64,000 nt of DNA. Origin: Hyunsoonleella ulvae. Lineage in GTDB: Bacteria > Bacteroidota > Bacteroidia > Flavobacteriales > Flavobacteriaceae. This document shows positions 37,963 through 47,759 of the stretch, in pieces. The stretch is taken from positions 1-64,000 of the forward strand of contig NZ_JAEPJQ010000010.1 of assembly GCF_016827605.1 (NCBI RefSeq). The letters are read 5' to 3'. The notes below the pieces were generated by a model. It was given only the letters and a program-made list of their open reading frames with translations. It did no database searches and was not told the origin of the DNA. The stretch's first letter is position 1. Every line of letters starts with the position of its first letter. The position numbers and the translations under genes were made by a program.

Positions 37963-40900
37963 TTAGTCTTGAGGTGCTATGGATGCATTCGTTTTAGCCT
38001 CTTCTCGTTTTATGCGCTTTAATTCTGTTTGTGCCTCTTCTACGACATCATCAAACTGACTAAAGTTTTCAATAACACTTTCTAAAATATACGTGGCTTG
38101 ATACGCATCTTTTAGCGCATAAAAGTTTTTGGCCATAATTACCAACCCTTTTGCACCATAATATTTATAGCCAGAATAATCCTTAGCCAATTTTTGTGCT
38201 GATGTATTTGAAGCCTTATAGTTACCTTCTTTATTCTTGAAGTAAGCATCATAATACAACGCCTCGGCAGCTATCTCTCCTGTTGCTACCTTTTGTACAT
38301 TTTTATATGCTGATTTTGCCTTAGCTTCATCGCCAGTTTTTATAGCTGAACGCGCAATAATAATATGTGCATCACTCTTTATTTTATTGTCTATTTTAGA
38401 ACTTCTCAATACTTTTTCAGCATAAGTCACAGCATTATCATAATCTTCTAATTGATAATTGGCTTTCATTAAATTAGATTGCGCAAAAACCACGTTCTGT
38501 GGAAAATTAGCCTCAACCTCTAAACGTTGTAATAATGGAATGGCTTCATTCCAACTTTTGTTTTCTAAGTGATATTGAGATAGTCTTGATAATGCTTCTT
38601 CTGTAAACTCACTTTGTGATGCTTCAACCACAAATTTGTAATGCGGCGCTGCATTGGCAATTAAATCCTTTTTATAATACAGCTGCCCCAAATAGAAATG
38701 TGATTGCAGATTGTGAATACCGCTAGGAAAGCTATTTAAGTAACTATTAAACTGTTTTATGGCTGCATCTGTATTGCCTTCTAAATATTGTTTTTCTGCT
38801 GCTTGATAGGATGTATTGTCTAAATCGGCATCGGTTACCTCAACATAATCTAATTGTTTTACCCAAGCTGCGTACTCATCTACACGTCCTAAGTCAATAT
38901 AAATTAATCTTGCTGTAGATACTGCTTGTACTGCTTCTGGGGTTCCTGGGTAGTTGCCTGCTACATTTTTAAATTTACCTAAAGCTGCTTCATTTTTACT
39001 GGCATTATAGTGAATTAAACCTTGACGCAACAACGATTTTGGAACAAATGAACTCATTCTATATTCTGAGTTTAATTTGTCATACCTCGCCATAGCCTTG
39101 TCGGTTTGATTTGCTTTTACATAGGAATTTCCTAATTCATATAAAGCATCATCACGTAATTTAGATTTTGGGTATTCTCCAACAAATGTTTCTAGTTCTT
39201 TTATCTTTTTTGAAGGATTACCTGCGTAACCTGTACTTATTGCCTTTTGAAAAAATGCATAGTCAGACTCTACTTCATTCATCTTAATGGCTTTTCCATA
39301 CGCATTTATTGCTTGATTGTATTTGCTAGACACAAAATAACCATCTCCTAAACGTAAATATGCATCGTTCAATCTTATTTTATCATCACTTCGTTTTGAA
39401 ATAAATTGATTGAAATACTTTGATGCTTGGTCATAATTTTTCAATTTAAAGTATGTGTATGCTAAATTATAATCGATGTTATTTTGCTCTGGCACATCCA
39501 TCCCGGTAGATTGTTGGATAAACTGTTTAAAACCAACTAAAGCATCTTCATAATTGGTTAAATTATAATCAGCTTCGGCTTTCCAAAATGTTGCTCTTGC
39601 AGTAAATATTTCATCCAAAGATTCGCCTAAAGACTTATCAAACAAACTTTCAGCTTCTAAATATTGGTTTTCATTATACAACTCCAACCCTCTATAAAAT
39701 GCTACTTTTTGATAGGCTTTCTTATTTTCAAAGCTCTTTTTCTTTTCTAAAAGATTAAGTGCTTCCTCATAATTTTTTGAAGTGATGTAGGAATCTATCA
39801 AAAGTGTTTCAATCTCCTCTTTGTATTTTGTTTTAGGATATTTATCTAAATAACCTGCCAATACTTGTGGCACAGACTGATAGGGATTCCCAATTTCATA
39901 ACTAATCTTCGCATAATTTAGCCATGCATCCTCCTGAATTTTTAAATCGAAATCCATTTCAGAGGCATTTCTAAACGCATTCAACGCTTCTTGTTTTTTA
40001 TCAAGATTAATGTAGCTCTCGCCTAAATGGTAGTATGCATTTTGGGCAATACCATTATTTCCTCCAATAATCTTATTAAACTCTGAAATTGCACTGTCGT
40101 AATCACCTTGTTTGTAATGCGCATATCCCAATTGATAAAAGTCTGTATTATTCCATTTACCAGTTCTATCACGCTTTCCCTTTTTACCTTTATAAGCTTG
40201 TAAATAAGGAATCGCCTCTGCATATTGTTCTAGATTGAAATAACTCTCCCCTATTATTTTTGAAAGCTCTGATACTTCATCTTCATCACTAGAGTCTAAT
40301 ATTGCTTTGGCTAACGCAATAGCTTTTTCAAACTTTCCTAATTTAAAGTTTAAATCCGCTTGATAATAAGATAACTTTTCCTTGTAGCGCTCTTGGTCTT
40401 CAACTTGTTCAAAATACTCAGTGGCCCTATCGTAATCGTCGCCATCATAGGCCATAAACCCGATGTAATATTTTGCTTGTGAACCATATTCTGGAGAATT
40501 CTCTACCCTACTCAGATAAGTTTTAGCATCTTTATATTGTTTTGTTATAAAGGCTGTATAGCCATTATTAAAATAAAACTTCTGACGTTCTTTTCTGGAT
40601 AATGCTGCTTCGTCAACTTTACTATACCATTTCCTAGCATAAGCATATTTTCCATTAGTAAAATAGTAATCCGCAACGTCAACAAACGCTGTGTTTCGCT
40701 TAGTACTTGTTGGATATTCCTTTACAAAATCGCTGATGAGTTGATCGGCATTTTGCTGATTTAATCGTACTGCACAATTAGCAATATAATACGTACATTC
40801 CCCTTTTAAACCTTCTTTATCTGTAGATTTCCTTATTTGGGAAAATAACGATTGTGCTGCTAAATATTGCTGATTATTATACAGGCTTAATGCCTTTTGG

Positions 40901-40998
40901 TAATCTACCAGGCTATTAGTATAAATAGCTGATGCTTGCGAAAACACTTGTATTGAAATGCAACATACAAGTATAAAAATACCATACTTTAGCTTCAT
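37963..40998 (-). CDS. Large exported TPR-repeat protein
   Basis: 1011 residues. A signal peptide ends QVFSQ. The rest is an almost unbroken series of tetratricopeptide-like helix pairs (for example YYLGQLYYKKDLIANAA, YELGNSYVKANQTDKAMARY and DAYLRLGDGYFVSSKYNQAI), so it should form a long superhelical scaffold in the periplasm. The downstream partner gene encodes an outer membrane barrel, which suggests an envelope assembly or transport complex. A TATCTTTG -7 element lies at 41035-41028, 30 bp before the ATG. The function is unknown. Confidence 0.85.
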   Translation of the reverse strand: MKLKYGIFILVCCISIQVFSQASAIYTNSLVDYQKALSLYNNQQYLAAQSLFSQIRKSTDKEGLKGECTYYIANCAVRLNQQNADQLISDFVKEYPTSTKRNTAFVDVADYYFTNGKYAYARKWYSKVDEAALSRKERQKFYFNNGYTAFITKQYKDAKTYLSRVENSPEYGSQAKYYIGFMAYDGDDYDRATEYFEQVEDQERYKEKLSYYQADLNFKLGKFEKAIALAKAILDSSDEDEVSELSKIIGESYFNLEQYAEAIPYLQAYKGKKGKRDRTGKWNNTDFYQLGYAHYKQGDYDSAISEFNKIIGGNNGIAQNAYYHLGESYINLDKKQEALNAFRNASEMDFDLKIQEDAWLNYAKISYEIGNPYQSVPQVLAGYLDKYPKTKYKEEIETLLIDSYITSKNYEEALNLLEKKKSFENKKAYQKVAFYRGLELYNENQYLEAESLFDKSLGESLDEIFTARATFWKAEADYNLTNYEDALVGFKQFIQQSTGMDVPEQNNIDYNLAYTYFKLKNYDQASKYFNQFISKRSDDKIRLNDAYLRLGDGYFVSSKYNQAINAYGKAIKMNEVESDYAFFQKAISTGYAGNPSKKIKELETFVGEYPKSKLRDDALYELGNSYVKANQTDKAMARYDKLNSEYRMSSFVPKSLLRQGLIHYNASKNEAALGKFKNVAGNYPGTPEAVQAVSTARLIYIDLGRVDEYAAWVKQLDYVEVTDADLDNTSYQAAEKQYLEGNTDAAIKQFNSYLNSFPSGIHNLQSHFYLGQLYYKKDLIANAAPHYKFVVEASQSEFTEEALSRLSQYHLENKSWNEAIPLLQRLEVEANFPQNVVFAQSNLMKANYQLEDYDNAVTYAEKVLRSSKIDNKIKSDAHIIIARSAIKTGDEAKAKSAYKNVQKVATGEIAAEALYYDAYFKNKEGNYKASNTSAQKLAKDYSGYKYYGAKGLVIMAKNFYALKDAYQATYILESVIENFSQFDDVVEEAQTELKRIKREEAKTNASIAPQD

Positions 40999-41027
40999 TT
41001 AGTATTTGGTTTTTGTTTGATGAAATT

Positions 41028-41035
41028 CAAAGATA
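41028..41035 (-). promoter_or_regulatory. Candidate -7 element for the TPR/barrel pair
   Basis: TATCTTTG on the minus strand matches TAnnTTTG, 30 bp upstream of the ATG at 40998. No TTG at the correct distance was seen. Confidence 0.45.
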
Positions 41036-41049
41036 ATTAATGGATTTGG

Positions 41050-41076
41050 ATTCCCGCCTTCACGTGAATGACAAAT
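41050..41076. repeat. Dispersed palindromic element (copy e, degenerate)
   Basis: ATTCCCGC-CTTCAC-GTGAATGACAAAT. The left arm and the GAATGACA tail match copies a and d, but the stem is imperfect. It lies between the divergent TPR and ftsE genes. Confidence 0.6.
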
Positions 41077-41218
41077 TTAATCGAAACCAAAAAATACATT
41101 TTGGAGACTTATTCTTCCTATAACGCAACAATCGTGCTAGAATTATAAACGGCGTTATTAAATGTTAAAAAACGACTCTGGTCTAACGGTTTAAAAGCAA
41201 TAAATATTAAGAAAAACT

Positions 41219-41241
41219 GTTTAATGGTTGTGCCATTAAAC
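41219..41241. promoter_or_regulatory. 9-bp inverted repeat upstream of ftsE
   Basis: GTTTAATGG, TTGTG, CCATTAAAC: a perfect 9-bp dyad 37 bp before the ftsE ATG. It could be an operator or the stem of a leader hairpin. Confidence 0.55.
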
Positions 41242-41278
41242 GATAAGCACTAAACTTGTATATTGAAATTACTATTTT

Positions 41279-41962
41279 ATGTCTGAAACCATTCTAGAAC
41301 TTAAAGATGCTTCTATTTACCAAGGCGAGAGTTTAGTGCTCTCTGGTGTTAATGTTGAAATTAACAAAGGAGAATTTGTGTACTTAATAGGTAAAACAGG
41401 TACTGGAAAAAGTAGTTTCATGAAAACCCTCTATGGGGATTTGCCTCTTAACGAAGGAGAAGGTTCTATTGTAGATTATGATTTAAAAACCCTAAAGGAA
41501 AAAGATATTCCCTTTTTACGACGAAAATTAGGTGTTGTATTTCAAGATTTTAAATTATTGATTGACAGAACTATAAACGACAATCTACTTTTTGTATTAA
41601 AAGCTACAGGCTGGAAAGATAAAGACAAAATGAATATTCGCGTTGAGGAAGTACTGAGCAAAGTAGGGATGAAAACTAAAGGCTTTAAATTTCCTCATGA
41701 ACTTTCGGGTGGAGAGCAGCAACGGGTAGCTATTGCAAGAGCTTTGCTAAATAATCCTGAACTTATTTTGGCTGATGAACCCACTGGAAATTTAGATCCA
41801 CAAACCAGTGTAGAAGTTATGGAGGTGCTGCAAGACATTAACAAAAATGGCAACACCATCCTTATGGCCACTCACGACTATGCCTTGCTTTTAAAGTACC
41901 CAAGCAAGACGTTAAAGTGTGATGAGAATCAGGTTTATGAAGTAGTGCAAAGGAAAGGGTAA
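41279..41962 (+). CDS. ftsE: Cell division ATP-binding protein FtsE
   Basis: 227 residues. Walker A GKTGTGKS (38-45), ABC signature LSGGEQ (142-147) and Walker B LILADEP (162-168) are intact, and the length and TGNLDPQTS fit FtsE. FtsE works with FtsX to control cell-wall hydrolysis at the septum. ftsX is not adjacent. The next gene, a glycosyltransferase, starts 2 bp after the stop, so the two are translated from one message. A LolD-type ATPase is the main alternative. Confidence 0.85.
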   Translation: MSETILELKDASIYQGESLVLSGVNVEINKGEFVYLIGKTGTGKSSFMKTLYGDLPLNEGEGSIVDYDLKTLKEKDIPFLRRKLGVVFQDFKLLIDRTINDNLLFVLKATGWKDKDKMNIRVEEVLSKVGMKTKGFKFPHELSGGEQQRVAIARALLNNPELILADEPTGNLDPQTSVEVMEVLQDINKNGNTILMATHDYALLLKYPSKTLKCDENQVYEVVQRKG

Positions 41963-41964
41963 TT

Positions 41965-42861
41965 ATGCTTTCAATTTTAATTCCTGTATACAATTATAAC
42001 ATTGTTCAACTTGTTAGAAGCATCCATAAACAAGCACTCAAGGCCAACATTAAATTTGAAATTATTTGTTTGGACGACAAATCCAATAAAGACATAGCTC
42101 TAATAAATTCATCTGTAAGCAAGCTTGATAACACCTCTTATCTGCTATCAGAAAACAACAATGGTATCGCTATCACGAGACAGCACCTTTGTAACTACGC
42201 AAAATACGACTGGATATTACTCCTTGATGCTGATGTGGAATTAAGGGACGATTTATTTATTAGCAATTACATTGAGGCTCTTGAAACTTCTAAATACGAT
42301 ATTATTTTTGGAGGTATTAGTTATAAAAATGAAAAGCCACATAAAAAAAGTGTGTTACGTTGGAAATATGGCAAACAATGTGAAGGCGTAACTTCTAAAA
42401 TACGTAACAAAAAGCCTTACAAGATAACTTCTGCAGCAAACATATTGATTAAAAAACAACAGTATAATCGTTTTAGCTTAGACTCTGTAGGGAATTCATA
42501 TGGTATGGATATCTTCTTCGGCCCACAATTAAAACTACATAAAGTCCCGGTATTACATATAAATAATAGTGTGTACCATCTGGGGCTAGAGGATAGTGAG
42601 ACCTACATTAAAAAAACAGAATTTGCAGTAAACACGTTGTTAAGCCTTCATTATAATAATAAAATTGAATTACACGAAAATGATTTACTTTCTAAATTTA
42701 TCTTGTTAAAATCCGTAAAGCTTAATTTTATTTTTTCATTATTTTATAGATACTTAAAGGATATTATCAGAAAACACCTCAAAAGCAGTAACCCATTAAT
42801 TATAGTGTTTCAATTTTACAAATTGTCTTACATGTGTTATTCAGACCTGAATAAAAAATAG
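41965..42861 (+). CDS. Glycosyltransferase family 2
   Basis: 298 residues. SILIPVYN at the N terminus, LDD at 36-38 and the DAD metal-binding motif at 88-90 define a GT-A fold inverting enzyme. It is soluble, with no clear membrane helix until a C-terminal hydrophobic patch. It probably adds a sugar to a surface polysaccharide. It follows ftsE by 2 bp and ends 3 bp from the convergent GT4 gene. Confidence 0.88.
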   Translation: MLSILIPVYNYNIVQLVRSIHKQALKANIKFEIICLDDKSNKDIALINSSVSKLDNTSYLLSENNNGIAITRQHLCNYAKYDWILLLDADVELRDDLFISNYIEALETSKYDIIFGGISYKNEKPHKKSVLRWKYGKQCEGVTSKIRNKKPYKITSAANILIKKQQYNRFSLDSVGNSYGMDIFFGPQLKLHKVPVLHINNSVYHLGLEDSETYIKKTEFAVNTLLSLHYNNKIELHENDLLSKFILLKSVKLNFIFSLFYRYLKDIIRKHLKSSNPLIIVFQFYKLSYMCYSDLNKK

Positions 42862-42863
42862 CC

Positions 42864-43949
42864 CTACTTGACAGATTGGAATAAATTATGCCACTGCTTC
42901 ATAATATTTGTAAGCCCATAGGCTTTCATACTTTCTTTAGCAGACGTTGAAATTCTTTTTCTTTCTTCTTTGTCTTGGATAAGCATACTAACTTTATTCG
43001 CATACTCTTGATAGTTGTTTTCTTGAACTAGAAAACCATTTTCTCCATCATTGATATAACTGTTGGGACCTTGTGTATTTTTGAATGCTACAACAGGCAA
43101 ACCACATGCCATTGCTTCTGTTACGGCTAACCCAAAAGGTTCATATCTTGAGGTATTTAACAACATTGATGCCCCTATATATACACTTTTTATATCTTTA
43201 ACAGGTTTAAAAAATTGTATTCTGGAAGATATTCCAAGCTTGCCTGCAAGCTTTATCAACTCACTATTATTGCCTTCTCCATATATATTTAAGTTCCAAT
43301 CTGGGTGTTTTTTGTAAACTAAAGCCCAAATTTTGATCAACTTATCATAGCCCTTTTGGTACGATAGTCTGCCTACAGCGATAGCAATTTTATTATTTAG
43401 AGCACTACCTCCATCAGTAATTTCAAAAGCTATGGGATTTGGAATTACCTGATAATTTCCTGTTTTTTTATTTGTATTATTAAGTCTATATACAACTACT
43501 TTTCTATATCTATTTGACACTAATGAAAAAATATAGAAAGACAACCTAAGCTTAATATTATCAAGAAACGATGCTGCTTTGGCATCTTTACTGTTATGAT
43601 TTTCAAAAATTAAAGGTATCTTATTGTTTTTCAATAAAAGAGGCATCAGCGCTCCTTTTAATCCATTATCACAATTAACAATAATATCGGGATGAATAGT
43701 TTTTATTTTAGTATTTAGCTTACCCCTATAGCTTAAGATATCCTTTATTTTCGCTTTTTGCCTTGATAAATCGTGAATAGTAATCTTGTCATGAAAATTA
43801 AAGAACAGGTTTTCTATACCTCCGTGAGTATTTAAAATATGTATTTCGTATGGGTATGCCTTTACCAAATAGTTTAATTTTATGGCTAGCACCCTTGCCA
43901 CGCCTCCTGAGGTGTTTAAATTAGTTGCTATATATAGTAACTTTGTCAT
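42864..43949 (-). CDS. Glycosyltransferase family 4 (first of a pair)
   Basis: 361 residues with a GT-B fold. The N-terminal GGVARV glycine loop, VGRLSYQKGYD at 192-202 and the EX7E motif with E270 and E278 (EPFGLAVTE) are typical. It is co-transcribed with the next GT4, overlapping it by 4 bp (ATGA). Likely a retaining transferase acting in O-antigen or capsule synthesis; donor and acceptor unknown. Confidence 0.9.
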   Translation of the reverse strand: MTKLLYIATNLNTSGGVARVLAIKLNYLVKAYPYEIHILNTHGGIENLFFNFHDKITIHDLSRQKAKIKDILSYRGKLNTKIKTIHPDIIVNCDNGLKGALMPLLLKNNKIPLIFENHNSKDAKAASFLDNIKLRLSFYIFSLVSNRYRKVVVYRLNNTNKKTGNYQVIPNPIAFEITDGGSALNNKIAIAVGRLSYQKGYDKLIKIWALVYKKHPDWNLNIYGEGNNSELIKLAGKLGISSRIQFFKPVKDIKSVYIGASMLLNTSRYEPFGLAVTEAMACGLPVVAFKNTQGPNSYINDGENGFLVQENNYQEYANKVSMLIQDKEERKRISTSAKESMKAYGLTNIMKQWHNLFQSVK

Positions 43950-45028
43950 TTTTCAATCTCCATTAAATCGAGCCATTGTTCCCCTATTCGTTCTAAAGAA
44001 AATTTTTCTACACTAGACATGGCTTGAGATTTGCACTTATTGTAAAGTTCTTCATTATTTACAAACAGGCTCATAGAATTAGATAACTCATCTATATTTT
44101 GATTTTCAACTAGCAATCCATTTTCGCCGTCAATTATAATCTCTCTTGGCCCTGTTTTACAATTAAATGCTACAACAGGAGTACCACAAGCTAGTGCTTC
44201 TAGCATGACCATCGGCATACCTTCATGAGAACTTGATAACACAAAAAACTTAGCTCTTCTTATGTATTTGTATGGATTATTTTTAAACCCAAGTAAATGT
44301 ACTTTATCCTTCACTCCATTTTCTTTAGCAATACTTAAAAGTTTTTCTTTTCTAGAACCCTCTCCTAAAATAACTAAAGCTATATTCTTACTTGGAAGTA
44401 TTGATTTTGAATAAGCATATATGAGCTTATCAAATTGCTTTACATTGGTATCATACTGACCTACACCGATTACATACTCGTAATTCAAAGAAATGTCATC
44501 AGATGCTTTTTCCTTAACTTCTTGAATGTTTATTGGGTTGTAAATAGTCATTACATTCTTTAAATTATGCTTTTGCTCAATCATGTTTTGCATATCTTGA
44601 GTTATAGCAACAACTTTAAAGGCATCTGAGTACATCATTCTGGTTAAAAATGATTGGTCTGGCATGTAACTGTTTAATTTTGCACTATGAACCGTAAAAA
44701 TAGTTTTGGCATTGTAAACATACTTAGCCACTAATAGCTCTTGGATAGGCTTTATTCTAAACCTGAAATCTATAATAAAATCAAAAGAATGTTTTTTAAG
44801 ATACCTCCTAAGCGCAATTAATCGTTTAGCCTTATTAAATACTCCATTGGTTTTATTCTTTAATTTCCCCAGATTTTCAACAGTTCCAGCATAAGGGTAT
44901 GCAATATCATCTAGCACTATTATATTATGAACATCTAACCCTTTTTCATGAAAAAAAACAGATAAGATAGCTGCTACCCGTTCTGCTCCTCCTCTATTTA
45001 ACCTGTATCCCACTAAAGCTATTTTCAT
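43946..45028 (-). CDS. Glycosyltransferase family 4 (second of a pair)
   Basis: 360 residues with a GT-B fold. RGGAERVAA is the N-terminal loop, IGVGQYDTNVKQFD the donor-side motif and EX7E has E269 and E277 (EGMPMVMLE). First gene of the two-gene minus-strand operon, divergent from the GT2 gene at 45143 across a 114-bp AT-rich gap where promoters for both directions should lie. Confidence 0.9.
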   Translation of the reverse strand: MKIALVGYRLNRGGAERVAAILSVFFHEKGLDVHNIIVLDDIAYPYAGTVENLGKLKNKTNGVFNKAKRLIALRRYLKKHSFDFIIDFRFRIKPIQELLVAKYVYNAKTIFTVHSAKLNSYMPDQSFLTRMMYSDAFKVVAITQDMQNMIEQKHNLKNVMTIYNPINIQEVKEKASDDISLNYEYVIGVGQYDTNVKQFDKLIYAYSKSILPSKNIALVILGEGSRKEKLLSIAKENGVKDKVHLLGFKNNPYKYIRRAKFFVLSSSHEGMPMVMLEALACGTPVVAFNCKTGPREIIIDGENGLLVENQNIDELSNSMSLFVNNEELYNKCKSQAMSSVEKFSLERIGEQWLDLMEIEK

Positions 45029-45142
45029 TTTTTACAACAACTAATTACTTAAAATTATCGTCAAAAATAATTGTTTATTTTAACTAACTTAAATATTTCT
45101 TGATTATAAGAATTACTTTTACCTCATACAACTAATTGCTAA

Positions 45143-46072
45143 ATGACACTCTTATCTGTTCACCTTTTAACCTATAATAATGAGAAGCACATAGAGGTTA
45201 CTCTTGAATCCATTATTAACCAAAAAGTAAACTTTGAATATGAAATTATTGTTGGTGATGATTGTTCGACTGACAATACTTTAGACATCCTAACAAAATA
45301 TAAACTCCAATATCCAACCTTAATCAAGTTAAAACGTAATAAAACGCAATTAGGTATTTTAAAAAATTATAAAACTACACTTGATAGATGCAATGGAAAA
45401 TATGTTTTTGATTTAGCTGGAGATGATATAATTCAATCTGAAAACGCACTCCAAAAAATGGTAGATGCATTACAACAAGACACCAATATAGGTTTTGTTG
45501 ATTGTGGTTACGACAGGCTTGATGATAAAAACGGCCGTATAATTCGCTTTAAAAACAGAAGTATAATAACTGCTTCAAAAACAGCATACTTAAATGCTGT
45601 TTTAATGGGAAAAATAATTCCAGTTGGGCTTTGTTACAACAAAGATTTATTATACCAATATGTTGATTTTGAAACTTACTTTAAGATGAACTTGACTATT
45701 GAGGATTATCCAATCTTGGTAGACATGATTATGAATACTAATTTTAGTAGAATTACCGAAAGTTTGGTTACCTATAGAATTCATGACACTTCGTATTCTC
45801 ACAAAAAAACATTCGAAAACCACTCTTTTCTGAACAATCAAATGCGAAACTTATTTGATTACATGGCTAAAAAGTATAGTTACCCTGAAAATATAAAACA
45901 GAGTTTTCACAACAATTCCCTTAAAGAACTTCTATTTTTTGCAGGATATTTTGAAAAAAAAGAACTTGGAAAGGAAGTATTCCAAAACATAAAATCTAAA
46001 AACGTTAAGGATTACATACATTATTATGCAAGTCAGAACAAATTATTCAGAAAACTAATCGCTATTATTTGA
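45143..46072 (+). CDS. Glycosyltransferase family 2
   Basis: 309 residues. VHLLTYNNEKHIEVTLESI, GDDCSTDNT and AGDD (metal site, about residues 94-97) define the GT2 fold. The C-terminal half has no recognised domain. The 3' end overlaps the convergent fdtA-like gene by 18 bp. Probably part of the surface polysaccharide assembly set. Confidence 0.88.
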   Translation: MTLLSVHLLTYNNEKHIEVTLESIINQKVNFEYEIIVGDDCSTDNTLDILTKYKLQYPTLIKLKRNKTQLGILKNYKTTLDRCNGKYVFDLAGDDIIQSENALQKMVDALQQDTNIGFVDCGYDRLDDKNGRIIRFKNRSIITASKTAYLNAVLMGKIIPVGLCYNKDLLYQYVDFETYFKMNLTIEDYPILVDMIMNTNFSRITESLVTYRIHDTSYSHKKTFENHSFLNNQMRNLFDYMAKKYSYPENIKQSFHNNSLKELLFFAGYFEKKELGKEVFQNIKSKNVKDYIHYYASQNKLFRKLIAII

Positions 46073-46480
46073 TTTATTATAGCCCACATAGGCCTCAAAA
46101 TCATCTATATAATCTTCCGCTTTATAAACATCGGATGCCACTACCAAACAAATAGCTCCTGATGAGAAATTTTCAAGTTCTCTCCAGATGCCTGGAGTTA
46201 TCAATAATCCCTTAGAGGGATTATTTAACGTAATACGTTTCTTGTGATTTCCATCTTTTAGTATAACATCAAAACTACCACTTACAGCTATCAAAAATTG
46301 ACTTAACTCCTTATGTGCATGTCCACCTCTGTACGAACCGCTGGGAACATCAAACAAATAATATATTCGCTTAATATCAAAAGGTATAATATCCTTTTCT
46401 ATTACAGAAAGATTTCCTCGGGGATCAGCTATTTTAGGAATATCAATTATCCTTAAATCCTCTATTCTAGCCTGTTTCAT
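46055..46480 (-). CDS. Sugar 3,4-ketoisomerase, FdtA/QdtA cupin
   Basis: 141 residues. The cupin core has PRGNLSVIE and GGHAHKELSQFL; H54 and H56 correspond to the two active-site His of FdtA. The enzyme converts dTDP-4-keto-6-deoxyglucose to the 3-keto sugar, the step before transamination to dTDP-Fuc3N or dTDP-Qui3N. FdtA (galacto product) and QdtA (gluco product) cannot be told apart by eye. It is the last gene of the 51164-46055 minus-strand run and overlaps the wzx-like gene by 14 bp. Confidence 0.88.
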   Translation of the reverse strand: MKQARIEDLRIIDIPKIADPRGNLSVIEKDIIPFDIKRIYYLFDVPSGSYRGGHAHKELSQFLIAVSGSFDVILKDGNHKKRITLNNPSKGLLITPGIWRELENFSSGAICLVVASDVYKAEDYIDDFEAYVGYNKSNNSD

Positions 46481-47759
46481 TTAGTCTGGACTTTTTAAAT
46501 ATTCTTCTAATCAGCAAAGCTACAATTATTAAATAAACTACATATCTGAGAAAATGGGCAAATACTACTCCTTCTAATCCCATTCTATCAATAAAATAAA
46601 CGCCAAATATATATAATAACGTATATGATATCACTTCTGTTACTATAAAAATTTTCCAATGCTTACGAGCTATAAATTGATAAGCTAAAACTACGGCAAT
46701 AATTTTAAGCATATCTCCCAACAATTGCCATTTAAATAAAATCCCCATAGGTAAAAACGCTTCAGTAAATAAGAGCTTAATAATAAATTCCCTAAAAAAA
46801 AATATCAAAACAAACACAAATCCAAACAGTGGAATTACTAATTTATATATCCTTTTCAGTTCAATTTTAAACTCTTTAAAACTGGTCATCTTTGCATATC
46901 TAGGTAAAATATATAGAGAATACACCCCAGTCATGAAAGACAAGTAATAATTAGACAAACTCGTCATCGACGTCCAATACCCTGCTTCTTCTCCAGACAG
47001 TTGTTTTATTAAATAGTTTCTGATTTTAATATCTACACTATTACTCAAAATTACAGCAGCACATGACATTATTATAAAAACAAACAACGAATTTCTATAA
47101 AACTTATGAAATCTTATCCTTAGATCGAGAAATAATTTCAAACCATCCCTTGCAAAAAGCAGCAACGCTAAAAGTTGAGCCAATGGGGTCAAGGTTATCG
47201 CCAATAACACCCCTGAAAGTCTGTATGTCGATACCAAAAAAATAATTAACAATGTTACGAAAGCATATGTTGAAAAAGTAATTATGGTCGCTTTTTTATA
47301 ATTTGATTTACCATTAACTATGGAGAGGTTTAAATTATAAACTGATGTAAACGGCATTGTTAATGCTAGAATCATAAAAAGATATTTATACTCACCTGTT
47401 TTAAAAAGCAATTGACTCCAATATGAGGCACCAAAAAATAATATAATACCTATTGTAATACTCCCCATTACTCCATAAGCGATAGAAGTACTATATAACT
47501 TTTTTAACTCATTTGGACGATTTTCATATTCTGACTGATATTTCAAAACACCTTGATCGATTCCCATTGTTGTACCAAGACTAAACAACGCTAAAAAGTT
47601 TCTTAAATTCCCAACATAGGCAAGGCCATTAGGTCCTAAATAAATAGCTATGAGTTTTTGCGAAATAATTCCTAATACAGATCTAAGCAAAACCCCTAAG
47701 GAGTTAACTGAAAATAGTTTTATCAAAAACAAATCCTTATGTTCTTTAAATAACCTCAA
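46467..47759 (-). CDS. wzx: Polysaccharide flippase, Wzx-like (copy 1)
   Basis: 430 residues with about 12 membrane helices; LGPNGLAYVGNLRNF is the family start and WQLLGDMLKIIAVVLAYQFIARKHW a conserved C-terminal stretch. It moves an undecaprenyl-linked repeat unit across the inner membrane. The start codon is TTG, placed directly after the stop of the aminotransferase gene. It is clearly paralogous to the flippase at 49866-51164. Confidence 0.9.
   Translation of the reverse strand: MRLFKEHKDLFLIKLFSVNSLGVLLRSVLGIISQKLIAIYLGPNGLAYVGNLRNFLALFSLGTTMGIDQGVLKYQSEYENRPNELKKLYSTSIAYGVMGSITIGIILFFGASYWSQLLFKTGEYKYLFMILALTMPFTSVYNLNLSIVNGKSNYKKATIITFSTYAFVTLLIIFLVSTYRLSGVLLAITLTPLAQLLALLLFARDGLKLFLDLRIRFHKFYRNSLFVFIIMSCAAVILSNSVDIKIRNYLIKQLSGEEAGYWTSMTSLSNYYLSFMTGVYSLYILPRYAKMTSFKEFKIELKRIYKLVIPLFGFVFVLIFFFREFIIKLLFTEAFLPMGILFKWQLLGDMLKIIAVVLAYQFIARKHWKIFIVTEVISYTLLYIFGVYFIDRMGLEGVVFAHFLRYVVYLIIVALLIRRIFKKSRLNETG

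Noticed and set aside
45029-45142. JUMPStart/ops element ahead of glycosyltransferase genes
   Set aside because: No GGCGGTAG-like sequence is present; this region is only AT-rich.
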